From NCBI GenBank assembly GCA_016721865.1, contig JADKHF010000027.1, positions 1-47,935 of the forward strand: a stretch of 47,935 nt of DNA. The letters are read 5' to 3'. The position numbers were made by a program, and so were the translations under genes. The DNA is from Nitrosomonas sp. (GTDB lineage: Bacteria > Pseudomonadota > Gammaproteobacteria > Burkholderiales > Nitrosomonadaceae). The first letter of the stretch is position 1; every line of letters begins with the position of its first letter. This document shows positions 1-11,043 of this stretch, piece by piece. The notes beneath the pieces are model-generated. The model made no database searches. It was not told the DNA's origin and saw only the letters and a list, made by a program, of their open reading frames with translations.

Positions 1-666
1 ATCCACCACGACACTGGTTGAATAGAAATTTCATCACCGAAACTAATCGAAACAATTTCTCACGGATAAATTCCCCGCAATAAATCGCTGACTGCGATCT
101 GTTATTTCATCCTTCGCAAACGAAGAATTGGTTAGCCTTTGATTATAGGTGCGGATTGTGGTAAAGCTCTGGGAGTTGCATTTTATGTATATGGCGCTAA
201 CCGGTATAATAGATGCAAATTCAAATGTTTTGCCATATTGCTTAAGAAAGGTAACTGTTGATTCTTGTCAGCTACCTTATCAATCTTATTGATCACTAAA
301 ATAACCGGAACATTCTTCGGAAGAATTTTTAAAGCGCTAAGATCGCGTTGGTGATCGTCACCCATTGCTTCAATAACAAACAGAATAACATCCACATCTT
401 GCATACTTTGCGTTACTACCCGTTTCATTGAGATATTCAAGCGGTTAGTATATTGCGTTTGAAAACCGGGGAGTATCAAAAAAACAAAATAAATTGTGTC
501 TGCTCATCGTTAAAATTCCGTTAATCCGGAAACGTGTTGTTTGTGCTTTCTTGGATGTGATGCTGATTTTTGCTGCAGCAACTTATTCGTAGTGTCGATT
601 TACCAACATTCGGACGGCCAATAATAGCAATAGTAGCAGTGCGAAGAATTGGACTCCAGTGGTCAT
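1..666 (-). CDS. era: GTPase Era, C-terminus beyond the left edge, frame-broken
   Basis: Era is a GTPase that binds 16S rRNA and helps mature the 30S subunit. Reading leftward, the P-loop GRPNVGKSTL lies near 600-625, the G3 motif DTPGF near 475-490 and the G4 motif NKID near 285-300. A KH-domain stretch (ITDRSQRFIAG, then LFRLV and STSVVVD in shifted frames) runs to position 1, so the last residues are outside the window. The likely start is the ATG at 666, 39 bases after the rnc stop. The frame breaks at several places (between start and P-loop, around 480-600, near 240, and below 180). The conserved motifs in every frame and the essential role of Era point to sequencing error, not decay. 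Confidence 0.9.
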
Positions 667-705
667 TCTGACAGATCTTAACTTATTAACGTTGTAACAT
701 TCATG

Positions 706-1405
706 TTAAGAGTAATCGGAATGCGGACAAGCTTCTTCATAGGCCAATTTTGCTGCTGCCTGTTCTGCACTACGACGGCTTGCCCCTCACCTAAGTGCGA
801 ATATTAAACATGGGTATCACAATTCCACTTTAAATTTCTGTTTATGTGCGTTCCGCTGGTTGTAACCACCACATATTCCGGCAATGCAATTTCCGGCTTT
901 GCAAGAATTCCTGTAATAAGGTTTTAGGATCTTTACCCTGTGTTTTAAGATCCAATACGCTGCCATCAAAGGTAGTAAAGCATCCATAATCACATCTTCA
1001 GCCCGGGCATAATTACTATCCAGATAAATGGCACCCAATACAGCTTCCCAAGGCATCAGCAAGAATGGATGGTACGATGACAGCCGCCGCTCTTCAATTC
1101 GCCTTCTCTAATCTTATCAACTTATCCATCTGCAGACTAAGCGCCATTTCAGACAATGCCTGCTGATTAACAAAATTGGCACGGAGTCGTGATAAATGTC
1201 CTTCCGGAAAATCAGGAAAAAATTTATAAATTAATCCTGCAATTGCACAATTCAATACAGCATCGCCTAAGAATTCGAGACGTTCGTTATGAAATGCGCT
1301 ATGACTTCGATGCGTCAGCGCTTCTTGCAGTAATTTGAACTGAGTAAAAGAATATCTCTGCGTTTACAGAAAGTATCCAGTAAAAATTGATAATTTACTT
1401 TGCAT
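706..1405 (-). CDS. rnc: Ribonuclease III, frame-broken
   Basis: RNase III cleaves double-stranded RNA in rRNA processing and RNA turnover. The signature NERLEFLGDAVLN is at about 1255-1295 and EAVLGAIYLD at about 1015-1045; together they form the nuclease active site. The C-terminal double-stranded RNA-binding domain is visible around 715-930 (pieces resembling DPKTLLQEFLQ, then RRSAEQAAAKLAYEEA before the TAA at 706-708). The reconstructed length, about 233 residues, fits the family. The start ATG at 1405 is the best guess, since no strong ribosome site is visible. There are at least five one-base shifts. It lies between the DUF4845 gene and era, the usual betaproteobacterial order. Confidence 0.88.
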
Positions 1406-1434
1406 GGCGTCATTTGGCATCGTGCTGCTCAGGA

Positions 1435-1790
1435 TCAATCGCTGGTTGCTTCGAAATCAATATTTAAAGATATGTTGGAAATGAGTGGAATTTTTGTTGT
1501 ATATCCTGCACTCAAAACAATCTGACCATTCTCCCTATTGATTTTAATATCCTGCCCACTAACAGATTTAATATTATCAATCTGGGCACGCTTACTAAAA
1601 GAAAGTCTTATTTGATTCAGATCCAACTCTATAAATCCGTCTCTTTGACTATTGCTGTTAAGTTTTTTTTTGATTGTGGAATATTCAATATAGGCTGGGA
1701 TAATTCTCAAACCGGAAATGGCAATAAAAATCAAGATCACAGACCACACCAACAAACCAGATAAACTGACGCCTTTTTTTTTTGTAACAT
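1435..1790 (-). CDS. DUF4845 small membrane protein
   Basis: About 118 residues with one N-terminal membrane segment (LLVWSVILIFIAISGLRI) followed by a soluble domain; DUF4845 proteins usually sit between lepB and rnc in betaproteobacteria, as here. Function unknown. The natural start is probably ATG at 1790 (M-L-Q-K-K-K-G-V-S), but the run of ten A on the coding strand (1774-1783) is one base short of keeping that frame, so only the part from about 1755 reads through. This is a typical homopolymer error. The end at 1435 is just upstream of rnc, which suggests co-transcription. Confidence 0.75.
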
Positions 1791-1837
1791 CGTGATATTC
1801 TCATGCTTACCTCCTCACCCAAGAAAAGACTCAAGCA

Positions 1838-2641
1838 TTATTTAATGGATAGTCCAATTCGGCCAAAATCGCCAAAATTCCACCAAATTAAAAAAGCCTT
1901 ACTTTCAATATTCTCTTCTGGAACAAACCCCAATACCGGCTATCACTACTGCTGTCGCGATTATCGCCTAGAGTAAAAATATCTGCCTGCTGGTACTTCG
2001 CACGTAAATCCTGTGCGATGATACTTACAATTGTCTCGAAATTCGAACTGCCTTACATTGGAATATTGAAGTCCTTTCACTTCCTGATTAATGAGAATGG
2101 AATGGCTATCTTCATTTAAATATTCAGAAAATCTGTCGGAATAAATATATCCAAACCCAGATTCTATATATTTGTAATCGCCTTCGTATTCCATTTTTAT
2201 CACTTCGCCATTAATAATTAATTGTTTATTATGATAGGTGATAACATCACCGGGCAAACCGATGACACGTTTGATGTAATCAATCGATGGATCTTCTGGT
2301 AGCGAAACACCAATACATCGCCACGCTTGGGTTTGATCCATGTCAAAAATTTTCTTATTAAGAACTGGAAGTCGGATCCCATACGATGTACTTATTGACC
2401 AGAATGAAATCACCGACTAATAAAGTAGGTATCATTGAGCCTGAAGGTATTTTGAATGGCTCCATCACAAACGAGCGCAGACTAAAAACAATCAGAATGA
2501 TTGGAAAAAAAACTTTTAGGATATTCGATCCACCATGGTTCACTTTCACCCGTAGCGCTTTTTTCTTCCAGAATAGGTAATCTAGTAAGCAAATACTACC
2601 GGTAATTACAAGTAGCACAAACAGAATCAAAGGAAATTCAT
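1838..2641 (-). CDS. lepB: Signal peptidase I, frame-broken
   Basis: Signal peptidase I removes signal peptides from exported preproteins at the outer face of the inner membrane. Two N-terminal membrane stretches are followed by the catalytic serine motif PSGSMIPTL (about 2425-2455), the lysine motif YIKRVIGLPGD (about 2245-2280), and the GDNRDSSSDSR box in a shifted frame (about 1925-1960), ending NFGDFGRIGLSIK before TAA at 1838. The start at 2641 is preceded by AAAGGA at a suitable distance. One base appears to be missing just after it. Further shifts are near 2380, 2330, 2295 and 1975. About 267 residues once repaired, normal for the family. It follows lepA directly. Confidence 0.92.
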
Positions 2642-2731
2642 TGCAATTCCTTTGATAACACATTAAATATCGCATTAAAGCGATTCAGTTTAATTTGAAA
2701 TTAGATAAAAGAACTTTACTTTTATTATTCA

Positions 2732-4521
2732 TTATTTATTATCAACTGCAAAATTGCCAGAAATGCTTCTTGCGGAATTTACATTGCCAACCCGTTTCAT
2801 TCTCTTTTTACCTGCTTTTTGTTTCTCCAGCAACTTTCGTTTACGGGTTATATCGCCACCGTAACATTTTGCCAACACATTCTTGCGTAATGCCTTAACC
2901 GTCTCGCGCGAAATAATATGCGCACCAATGGTTGCCTGCACGGCGATATCAAACATCTGGCGAGGAATTAATTGACGCATTTTTGCACCTAATTCGCGCC
3001 CCTCGATATTGACTACTGCTTCGATGGATAATCAGGGATAGCGCATCAACTTTCTCGCCATTGATCAATATATCCAGTTTCACTAAATCTGATGCGCGAA
3101 ATTCTTTGAATTCATAATCCAATGAAGCATATCCGCGGCTGGTCGATTTCAAACGATCAAAAAAATCCATAACGACTTCGTTTAAAGGCATCTCATAGGT
3201 AAGCATGACTTGCTTACCCATATATTGCATATTCGTTTGGTTCCTCGCTTACTGACGCACAATGTAATCACTGCACCAACATACTCTTCTGGAACCAAAA
3301 TCGTCGAAGTAATAATGGGTCTCGCGAATCTCAGCGATCTTAGAAAGATCGGGAATTTTTGATGGGTTTTCATTTCAATCATCGTACCATCGCGCATTAG
3401 TATTTGATAAACCACTGTCGGAGCAGTAGTAATCAAATCCATGTCATATTCTCTTTCTAGCCGCTCCTGCACGATATCCATGTGCAGCAAGCCGAGAAAA
3501 CCGCAACGAAAACCGAAACTAAGCGCTTGGGATACTTCCGGTTCAAAATGTAGCGACGAATCATTCAGTTTCAGTTTCTCCAGTGCTGAGCGTAAAGCGT
3601 CACTGATTGGATTCGATGGGATACAATCCGGCAAATACCTGTGGTTTTATCTCTTTAAAACCCTGTAACGGTATTTCGGCTGGACGGATCGCTGACGTTA
3701 CCGTATCACCAACTTTTGCCGCATCCAGTTCTTTGATGCCGGAGATAATGAAGCCAACTTCTCCTGCGCTGAGAGATTCACGATAGAGTGATTTAGGCAC
3801 AAACACACCCACATGTTCACACGGTTGCACTGCCTTACTAGCCATCAGCAAAATCTTATCGCCTGATTTTATGGTGCCATCCATAACTCTGACCAATATA
3901 ACAACGCCAACATAATTATCAAACCAGGAATCAATAATTAGCGCTTTTAACGGTGCATTGGGATCTCCTTTTGGTTCAGGAATTTTTGCAATCAATGTTT
4001 CTAAAACATCCTCGACCCCTTCTCCTGTTTTTGCACTGACTCTAACCGCATCATGTGCATCAATTCCAATTACTCCTCCAATGTTTGCTGATAACACGCA
4101 CGGGATCAGCAGCCAGGCAAATCAATCTTATTTAAAACTGGAACAACCTCAACACCTTGCTCAATCGCGGTATAACAATTAGCAACTGTCTGCGCTTCAA
4201 CACCCTGTGATGCATCAACAACGAGAAGTGCCCCTCACATGCGGCAAGAGAACGAGAGACTTCATATGAAAAATCAACGTGCCCGGGTGTATCAATTAAA
4301 TTCAATAAATAAATCTCACCATTTCTTGCTTTATAATGCAAAGCCGCAGTCTGTGCTTTGATGGTAATGCCTCTTTCACGTTCCAAATCCATGGAATCCA
4401 ATACTTGTTCTTCCATTTCACGATCGGATAGGCCGCCACATAAATGGATAATGCGATCTGCCAGTGTGGATTTGCCGTGATCAATATGTGCAATGATGGA
4501 GAAATTACGAATATGCTGCAT
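2732..4521 (-). CDS. lepA: Elongation factor 4 (LepA), frame-broken
   Basis: LepA is a ribosome-associated translational GTPase that acts on stalled or back-translocating ribosomes. The start MQHIRNFSIIAHIDHGKSTL carries the P-loop (AHIDHGKST). RERGITIKAQ is the switch I region and DTPGHVDF the G3 motif. LNKIDLPAADP is recoverable across a shift near 4110. The C-terminal pieces (FRCGFLGLLHMDIVQERLEREYD and PLNEVVMDFFDRLKS) are typical of EF4. Repaired length is about 596 residues, matching the family. Frame breaks lie near 4235, 4110, 3610, 3235 and 3030. It is flanked by the glutaredoxin-like gene upstream and lepB downstream, the usual order. Confidence 0.94.
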
Positions 4522-4730
4522 TAGGATATGAAATATAAAAGATTTGTTTCAAAAAATAAGGAAAATTAACGTGCCAAACCGGAAATAAAGCACCCCGCCG
4601 CAAGCAGCGAGGTATTAAAAGGTCTCTTCAGACTGCTGTTTCACCAGCCTTCTAAGGGGGCGAGGAATTAAACGGAAGAGATTAAACCAAGGATTAAAAT
4701 ATTGTATTGGCAGTCAAAAGAGGCAGCATT
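4522..4730 (-). repeat. REP-like imperfect palindrome in the glutaredoxin-lepA gap
   Basis: This 209-base gap has no gene. It contains an imperfect palindrome at 4593-4612 (CCCCGCCGC, two bases, GCAGCGAGG). On the minus strand, which is the transcribed one, the two mismatches become G-U pairs, so the RNA could fold. A second GC-rich block (GGGGGCGAGG) follows at about 4657-4666, next to AT-rich sequence. The style resembles REP elements. A similar CCTCGC / GCGGGG hairpin is at 36063-36085. Confidence 0.45.
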
Positions 4731-5023
4731 TTAACGAAATTTACCAAGATAATCATCTAAAGCTGCTTCATCAAGAAAGTAATGACAGATCTCTTGGTTA
4801 GTCTTTGAGAAATTAGTACTGGAATTTTCTCTCCATAAAGCGCAATCAATTCTGGATCGGAGTCGATATCAACAACCTGAAAGTCAAAGGGCACCTGCTC
4901 TTGCAAATTTTGCAGAGCAAGTATCATGTTTTGACAAAGATGACAATCCACACGCCCATATACGATCAGTGATTTTAACTGATCAGGATCAAAGGAACTA
5001 GACTCAATTTTTTTTGTCATCAT
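4731..5023 (-). CDS. Glutaredoxin-family (DUF836-like) thiol protein
   Basis: About 97 residues with a thioredoxin fold. The motif VDCHLCQNM (CxxC) near residue 25 and the cis-proline segment EKIPVLI mark it as a glutaredoxin-2 / DUF836-type protein. These are small thiol-redox proteins whose partners are mostly unknown. The start ATG ATG at 5020-5023 overlaps the end of the protease gene by about 20 bases, suggesting translational coupling. A shift near 4800 changes the last part; in the repaired frame it ends CHYFLDEAALDDYLGKFR before TAA at 4731. Its place between degP and lepA is conserved in betaproteobacteria. Confidence 0.82.
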
Positions 5024-6417
5024 CAGCAAGTTTCATGGTGATGAAAGTAGTAATATCCCCCCTTTTAACGAGCAAAGCGATATTTTTCCCACTTTTCACT
5101 TGTTTGAGCAGCTCATTAAACTGCTCAATAGTATTCACATCCTTACTGTTAAATCCGAGAATAATATCTCCAACACGAACTCCTGAACGACTGGCAATAC
5201 CTGGCTGCATGTCTTCTACCAATAACCCGTTCGTAATTTCCAATTGTCTTTTCTGTTCGGCAGTAATCTCGCTCAATGCTAGTCCAAGTCGATTTGAAGT
5301 ATCAGTTTTTACCCCTTGCTTGAGTTTCCGGTTTTCTGCCGCTTCATCAGAAGGTGTTTCTCCAACTTCAACTTTTACAGTTTTTAAAGAACCATCTCGC
5401 CATATCTGAATAGAAACTTTTGAACCCGGTTTGGTATTGCCGACTATGCGCGGCAAATCAGCAGAAGTTATGATTACTTTTCATCAAACTGCATTATGAT
5501 ATCGCGCTTTGATCCTGCTAGATCTGCAGGACCGCCCTTTTCAACGGTAACTACTAAGGCACCATTCCCATCCGACAAACCAAAGGATTCTGCTAATTCT
5601 TTGGTTACTTCTTGAATCATTACGCCAATTCTTCCACGGCTTACTTTGCCGCTGACTTTTAATTGATCCGCAATTTCAGTCGCAACATTAATCGGTATGG
5701 CAAATGACAATCCCATAAATCACCCGTTCGGCTGTAGATTTGAGAGTTAATACCGACCACTTCACCTTTCATGTTAAACAACGGGCCGCCGGAATTTCCC
5801 GGATTGATCGCCACATCGGTTTGTATGAATGGAACATAATTTTCCTGCGCCAGAGAACGTCCTTTTGCACTCACGATGCCAGCAGTCACGCTATGCTCGA
5901 AGCCAAAAAGGTGAACCAATTGCTATCACCCATTCGCCAACTTTAAGACTTTCAGGATTTCCTTGTGTAACTTTTGGTAAATCAGTTGCATGTATCTTGA
6001 TTAATGCAATATCTGTTTTTCGATCGGTACCGATAATCTCTGCCACAAATTCACGCTTGTCATTTAGCTTTACGGTAATCTCATCAGCGGTTTCAACAAC
6101 ATGCGCATTGGTCAAAATATAACCATCCGAGCTAATAATAAAACCTGACCCCAAAGATTTGGGTTCGGATTTTCTCGGTGCAGGGAAAGGCTGCATATGC
6201 CGTTTAAAAAAATCATAAAAGGGTGAATTTTCCGGAATACCAGGTATTTCAGGAAGCATTTGGTTATTCAGTGTGTTTATATTCTGTACGGCACTGATAT
6301 TTACCACTGCCACACCATGTTTCTAAACCAGCCCAGTAAAATCTGGCAATTCATTGATCTGTGCCAGAGATATTGATGAATAGAAAAAAATGATGAGATT
6401 AATATAAGTTGCAGCAT
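5004..6417 (-). CDS. Periplasmic serine protease DegP/MucD type, frame-broken
   Basis: HtrA-family protease and chaperone of the periplasm, part of the sigma-E envelope stress response. The catalytic triad is visible: His in TNAHVVE (about 6100), Asp in KTDIALIKI (about 6000), Ser in NPGNSGGPL (about 5790). Two PDZ domains follow (about 5500-5700 and 5010-5330). The likely start is ATG at 6417, with GAGG nine bases upstream, giving a signal peptide (LQLILISSFFSI). Frame breaks are near 6370, 6315, 5900, 5715 and 5465. Repaired length is about 470 residues. It lies downstream of rseB in the sigma-E operon. Confidence 0.92.
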
Positions 6418-6666
6418 AATTTTCATCCTCACAATAAACCTGCAAAGTAATTAACATTTAAATATCGATTCGGGAAATATATTCAAGTCTTAAAATGCGG
6501 ATGTACGAAGAAAAAACAGGATATTTAACTGATTTCATGAAAATGCACATAGTGACACGTCTTTGATAATAAGCCAGTGTCAGACCACTTTCATCAAGCA
6601 TTCCTAATCCGTGACAGAAATGCAAGACTACTTAGCACTCTACTTAGCACTCTAATTTGCAGGAAT
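6418..6666. other. Intergenic gap between degP-like gene and rseB
   Basis: No gene is visible in this 249-base gap. It contains a short tandem duplication, two copies of CTACTTAGCACT at about 6628-6651. It is longer than the other gaps in this operon, so a promoter for degP could lie here, but I cannot identify one. Confidence 0.3.
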
Positions 6667-7655
6667 TCAATCTTTCTTGATGACGGAATCTCCTATCAAT
6701 TTTATAGTTTCCAATGGCACTTCTCCAACCGTTGTTATTTTAATGTCGTCCAGAATACGAACATATATGTTAATTGCGCCACGACTAGTAAAGAAACCAG
6801 GTAGGGGTGCCGGCATATCTTTAGTAACTGGCTCTATAAAAACTGAAACTGCTGCAAGTCCATCAGATAAAGTGATGTGATCCACCAGTGTAGTTTTCTC
6901 GGCTAGATTTCGTTTCATTTCAACCAGCTTTCTAAAACCAGCTGGCAGATTCATGACTTGCCACTTCAACTCACCCTCATTTAGAAAGGAAGTAATTAAA
7001 TCAGTTACTTTCCATCCTTCTTGGACCATAGATAGATTTGGTTTCAATAAATCGGGATGAATCTCTCCATCAATTTCAAGTAGCGCAAATGCAAATTGCT
7101 CGATGATTTCGCTACCATTTACCACTGCAGCTTTCACTAGCAAGCCCGTTTCAACATCAATCCAGAATTGATGGCCATACCGTAAAGAATCTCTCGGCGT
7201 CAAGGACAAAACCTGACACAGATGATCCGTCACTCGCTCAAGTCTGGTCTCTTTAACATAATAATTTTCATCAATAACATTATCAAAAGGCTGGGAAAGA
7301 ATATCAGGGAAAAATTTACGGGACCAGCGCTTTTCCGTGTATATTCTTTTGCTCTCCGGCAGATAACATTTCATTTCATCGTTATTGCGAAAAACGATTC
7401 GCGGCGATCCATCTAAAACTTCAATTTTCTCACGCTCACTGATTTGATCTACTTTATGAACGATGCGTGATGTTTCTATATGGCTATCACCATAGTAAAC
7501 AAATGTTCCAGAAAAATTGTGCCGACGCGGTGCATCGGCCATTTTCTTCAACCAATCAAGTGCACTTTCAGATGAACGGGGTAATTCTTGCGCGAATGTT
7601 GCTTGAAAACAGAATGTTAGCAATAAAAACAGCGCGGTTGTTTACGGCTAATCAT
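6667..7655 (-). CDS. rseB: Sigma-E regulatory protein RseB/MucB
   Basis: RseB is the periplasmic protein that binds the anti-sigma factor RseA and shields it from proteolysis. The reading frame from 7623 gives 318 residues with SALDWLKKMADAPRRHNFSG and NFSGTFVYYGD near the N-terminus, typical of the MucB/RseB N-terminal domain, and a C-terminal domain ending SVIKKD. The true start is probably the ATG at 7655, which directly follows the rseA stop and gives the beginning of a signal peptide (MISRKQPR, then LFLLLTFCFQATFAQ). One base is lost near 7630. Co-transcribed with rpoE and rseA. Confidence 0.92.
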
Positions 7656-8203
7656 CTACCATAACTTTCGTGATATTCGGTTACGCTTATTAACATTAGT
7701 TACTTGTCCGCGCATCGTGACCCCTGGAGAGAATTCTCTATGCACAAACAGATAATCATTAATTTCGATTGGGGGATGGGGATAATGATGTATTGATTGC
7801 GGTGATGAAACTACGACGGGTGAAATAGTCAAATTATTACTATGATTTGGCTGTTCAGCCATGATTATTTGCTGTGGCTCATGTAAATTTTGCATGACTA
7901 ACCAAGCTGAGACCATCGCTATCACAGAAGCTGCCACTGAAAATGCATATAATTTACGCTTCAGTTTTTTTCTATGTTAGATATATTTGGAGAGAGTACG
8001 GTTGGCTCGGCTTTTAATTTCTGACTAACACTGGGAGATATGTTCATTGATAATCGAGAGGATTGTCGCAATGTATCACCAATCAGATGATAAGTTTCCC
8101 ATTCTTCCTGTAAATCATCATCCTTTCTTATTGCTTCAAAAATATTCGAAACATCTTGTTGATCAAGTTCACCATCCATTAATGCAGATACTTTACTTTT
8201 CAC
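7656..8203 (-). CDS. rseA: Anti-sigma-E factor RseA/MucA, frame-broken
   Basis: RseA is a single-pass membrane protein whose cytoplasmic N-terminus holds sigma-E inactive. MKSKVSALMDGELDQQDVSN is the RseA N-terminal signature. A shift near 7960 separates it from the membrane segment (VAASVIAMVSAWLVM) and periplasmic tail. Total about 182 residues. The start at 8203 overlaps or abuts the rpoE stop, and the end abuts the rseB start, so the three are translationally linked. Confidence 0.9.
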
Positions 8204-8204
8204 A

Positions 8205-8803
8205 TTACCACCTCTTGTCTTTACTAGTCCCTAATAAAGGACGTAATTGTTCAGATATTGCTTCTCGTGCACGAAATATGCGCGAACGCACCGTCCCTAT
8301 AGGACAATTCATAATATTTGCAATTTCTTCATAACTTAATCCATCAATTTCTCTTAATGTAATCGCAGTACGTAGTTCTTCAGGCAATGAATCCAATGTT
8401 TGATTTACTGTTTGGGCAATTTGTTTGCTCATCAGTTCACTTTCCGGTGTATTCATCTCCTTTAATAAACCGCTATCCTCAAAGTCCTCAGCATCCTCAT
8501 TATCAAACCCTTGCAAAACAGGCGTAGCTTACGTCCCTGAGATACCAGAAAATTCTTAGCAGTATTGATACCAATCCGGTATAACCACGTGAAAAAGCAC
8601 TATCGCCACGAAATGCAGGTAATGCTTTATATGCTTTAACAAGCTTCTTGCGTTACATCCTCAACTTCAGCTGAATCACGTATAAATTGCGATAACAAGC
8701 GAGCCAGCTTACGCTGATACTTAATAACTAGTAGATCAAATGCATGCTTATCACCGCCTTGAACTCTTTCTACTAACTGCTGATCGATCTCCCGATCACC
8801 CAT
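8205..8803 (-). CDS. rpoE: RNA polymerase sigma-E factor, frame-broken
   Basis: ECF sigma factor controlling envelope stress genes. Region 2 is visible from the ATG at 8803 (MGDREIDQQLVERVQGGDK, then RLLSQFIRDSAEVEDVTQEA). Region 4 is LRTAITLREIDGLSYEEIANIM with the helix-turn-helix CPIGTVRSRIFRARE. Frame breaks occur at about 8648 (a short T run), near 8590 and near 8515. Repaired length is about 199 residues, the family norm. It is divergent from nadB, as in many proteobacteria. Confidence 0.93.
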
Positions 8804-9078
8804 ACAACACAATCCCTGAGCATTTGAATGAATTTATAATTTTATTCTTGTTCCATTAAATTTAGCATAATGACACAATAGAACAAGTATACCTATCCAA
8901 ATCAATCTCGGGAACTACGTAATTACATCTAATCTTTTCAGAGACAGTTAACAGGATTAATTAGTTCACTATTTGAACTCACTGATAGTAAAGTGAACAA
9001 ATCTTTGAATACAGGCACGCAACGTAGTGAGTCTGTTATGATTCAGTCCTCTAATTATTTAAATATCGTCCCTGCTTA
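8804..9078. promoter_or_regulatory. Divergent rpoE / nadB promoter region
   Basis: This 275-base gap must hold the promoters of both divergent genes. The one clear structure is an inverted repeat, GTTCACT at 8964-8970 and AGTGAAC at 8992-8998, which could be an operator for nadB. No confident sigma-E promoter was found by eye. Confidence 0.35.
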
Positions 9079-10702
9079 ATGTCTAAAAACAATTTTGATA
9101 CGCTTATTATTGGCAGCGGATTGGTTGGATTCACACTCGCATTGCATTTAGCACAGCATAAAAAAGTGTGTATTATAACTAAGCAAACAGCTGATGCAGG
9201 CGCCAGTTCATGGGCACAAGGCGGCATTGCAGCGGCGCTATCAAATGATGACTCCCCATCTAAGCATGTTCAGGATACGCTAATCGCCGGAGCGGGTTTA
9301 TGCGATGAGGAAATCACTCGCTATGTTGCTGAGAATGCGGCTAACGCAATACACTGGCTGATAGGAGCAAGGTGTTATTTTACCAGCAACCAGAAAACTG
9401 AAACGGACACCACCTTACCAAAGAGGGTGGTCATAGCATGCGGCGAATTATTCACAGTGGTGATGCGACCGGTAAAGCTGTTCAACAAGCATTAATCCAA
9501 AAAATAAGAATGCATCATAATATTTCTGTATTGGAACATCATATTGCGATTGATCTGATCACCAGCGACAAATTACCCGATTATGCAGATAGACATCATA
9601 AACGATGTTTGGCGCTTACGTGCTCGACAAGAAAAATGATCGGGTACAGACATTTACAGCACAAAACACCGTGCTCGCACCAGGCGGAGCCAGCAAAGTT
9701 TATCTCTATACCACGAATCCGGATCCAGCGACTGGCGATGGAATTGCGATGGGCTGGCGGGCCGGTTGTCGAATAGCCAATATGGAATTTATTCAATTTC
9801 ATCCGACCTGTCTTTATCATCCGCATGCAAAATCATTCTTAATCAGCGAAGCCGTCCGTGGAGAAGGTGGATTACTGAAACTCCCTAATGGGGATCGCTT
9901 CATGCCTTGGCACGATCAACGAGCGGAACTTGCGCCCCGCGATATTGTCGCCCGCGCCATTGATTTTGAAATGAAGAAAAGAGGACTGGATTGTGTCTAT
10001 CTGGATATATCCCATAAACCAGCCAGCTTTTTAAAAGAACATTTTCCAACAATTTACGCCCACTGCCTGGAACTGGGAATCGATATTACAAAAGAAAGGA
10101 TTCCTGTTGTTCCTGCCGCACACTACACGTAAGGAGGCGTCGTTACCGACAAGCATGGCAAAACTGACTTAAATAATCTCTATGCAATCGGAGAAACAGC
10201 GCATACGGGATTACATGGCGCTAACCGCTTAGCCAGCAACTGACTGCTGGAATGTCTCGTATTGGCTCAAGCTGCAGGAACCGATATTTACAATCAAGCC
10301 GCCAATGGATTACCAAAGCTGCCTGACTGAGGAAAAAGTCGTGTCACAGATGCCGATGAAGAGATCGTCATTGCACACAACTGGGATGAATTACGTCGTT
10401 TTATGTGAGTCATGTCGGCATTGTCCGCACAACGAAAATGGCTACAACGCGCCAGCGTCGCATTGAGCGTTGTTACGAGAAGAAATCAATGAATACTATA
10501 CAAATTTCCGTGTCACAAGCGATCTGTTAGAGTTACGAAATCTTGTCGACAGCGCCGATTTAATCGCACGTAGCGCAATGCTGCGTCACGAAAGCCGGGA
10601 TTACACTACAGTAAAGATTACCCGGATACATTACCGATAGCCGAAAATACTGTGCTTCAAAGGGAATTTTTAAACAACGGCCCAAAGTTTCCTCGAATAT
10701 AA
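9079..10702 (+). CDS. nadB: L-aspartate oxidase, interrupted by stops and frameshifts
   Basis: NadB oxidises L-aspartate to iminoaspartate, the first step of de novo NAD synthesis, using FAD. The FAD-binding N-terminus (LIIGSGLVGFTLALHLAQ), SSWAQGGIAAAL, the substrate region IQFHPTCLYHP with LISEAVRGEGG, and VPAAHYT...GGV with ETAHTGLHGANRLASN are all present. Frame breaks are near 9400 and 9600. Unlike its neighbours it also has in-frame stops: TAA at about 10130 where the family has Cys (HYTCGG), TGA at about 10241 (usually Ser), and TGA at about 10328 and 10406 where Trp is expected. The end is approximate. It may be a true pseudogene or badly called sequence. Confidence 0.85.
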
Positions 10703-11043
10703 AGTTTAGCTTCAGCCAGTCAAACAATAGGAGCACTCTGGCAAGGAACAATTAATCAACTCATATACGAAATATAAATTCATATCCCAAACAAGATCTG
10801 TTTCTTCCAAACCTTACGGGCGATAACCGAATGCCGCTAAAACTTAAAGTGCTAAACAAAACAGGGCTGAGCAAAATGGAACGCAACATATGTCTAATAT
10901 GTGAAACGTTTTTCCGGAACGCTAAAATGTTATACAATTTTGAATTTCTGAAACAAGAGTTGTGACTTTTATAGTGTTGCCACCCTGTAGAAGCTTGCAT
11001 ACACTCATCCCCCAAATTGAGAGTCTATTTCCCACAGAAAACG
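10703..11043. other. Gap with no recognised gene
   Basis: These 341 bases follow nadB. Short open frames occur on both strands but none has a recognisable motif or a good ribosome site. I see nothing else definite. Confidence 0.4.

Noticed and set aside
8890..8940. Sigma-E promoter GGAACT plus TCTAA
   Set aside because: The spacing between the two is about ten bases, too short for a sigma-E promoter, and the orientation faces nadB, not rpoE.
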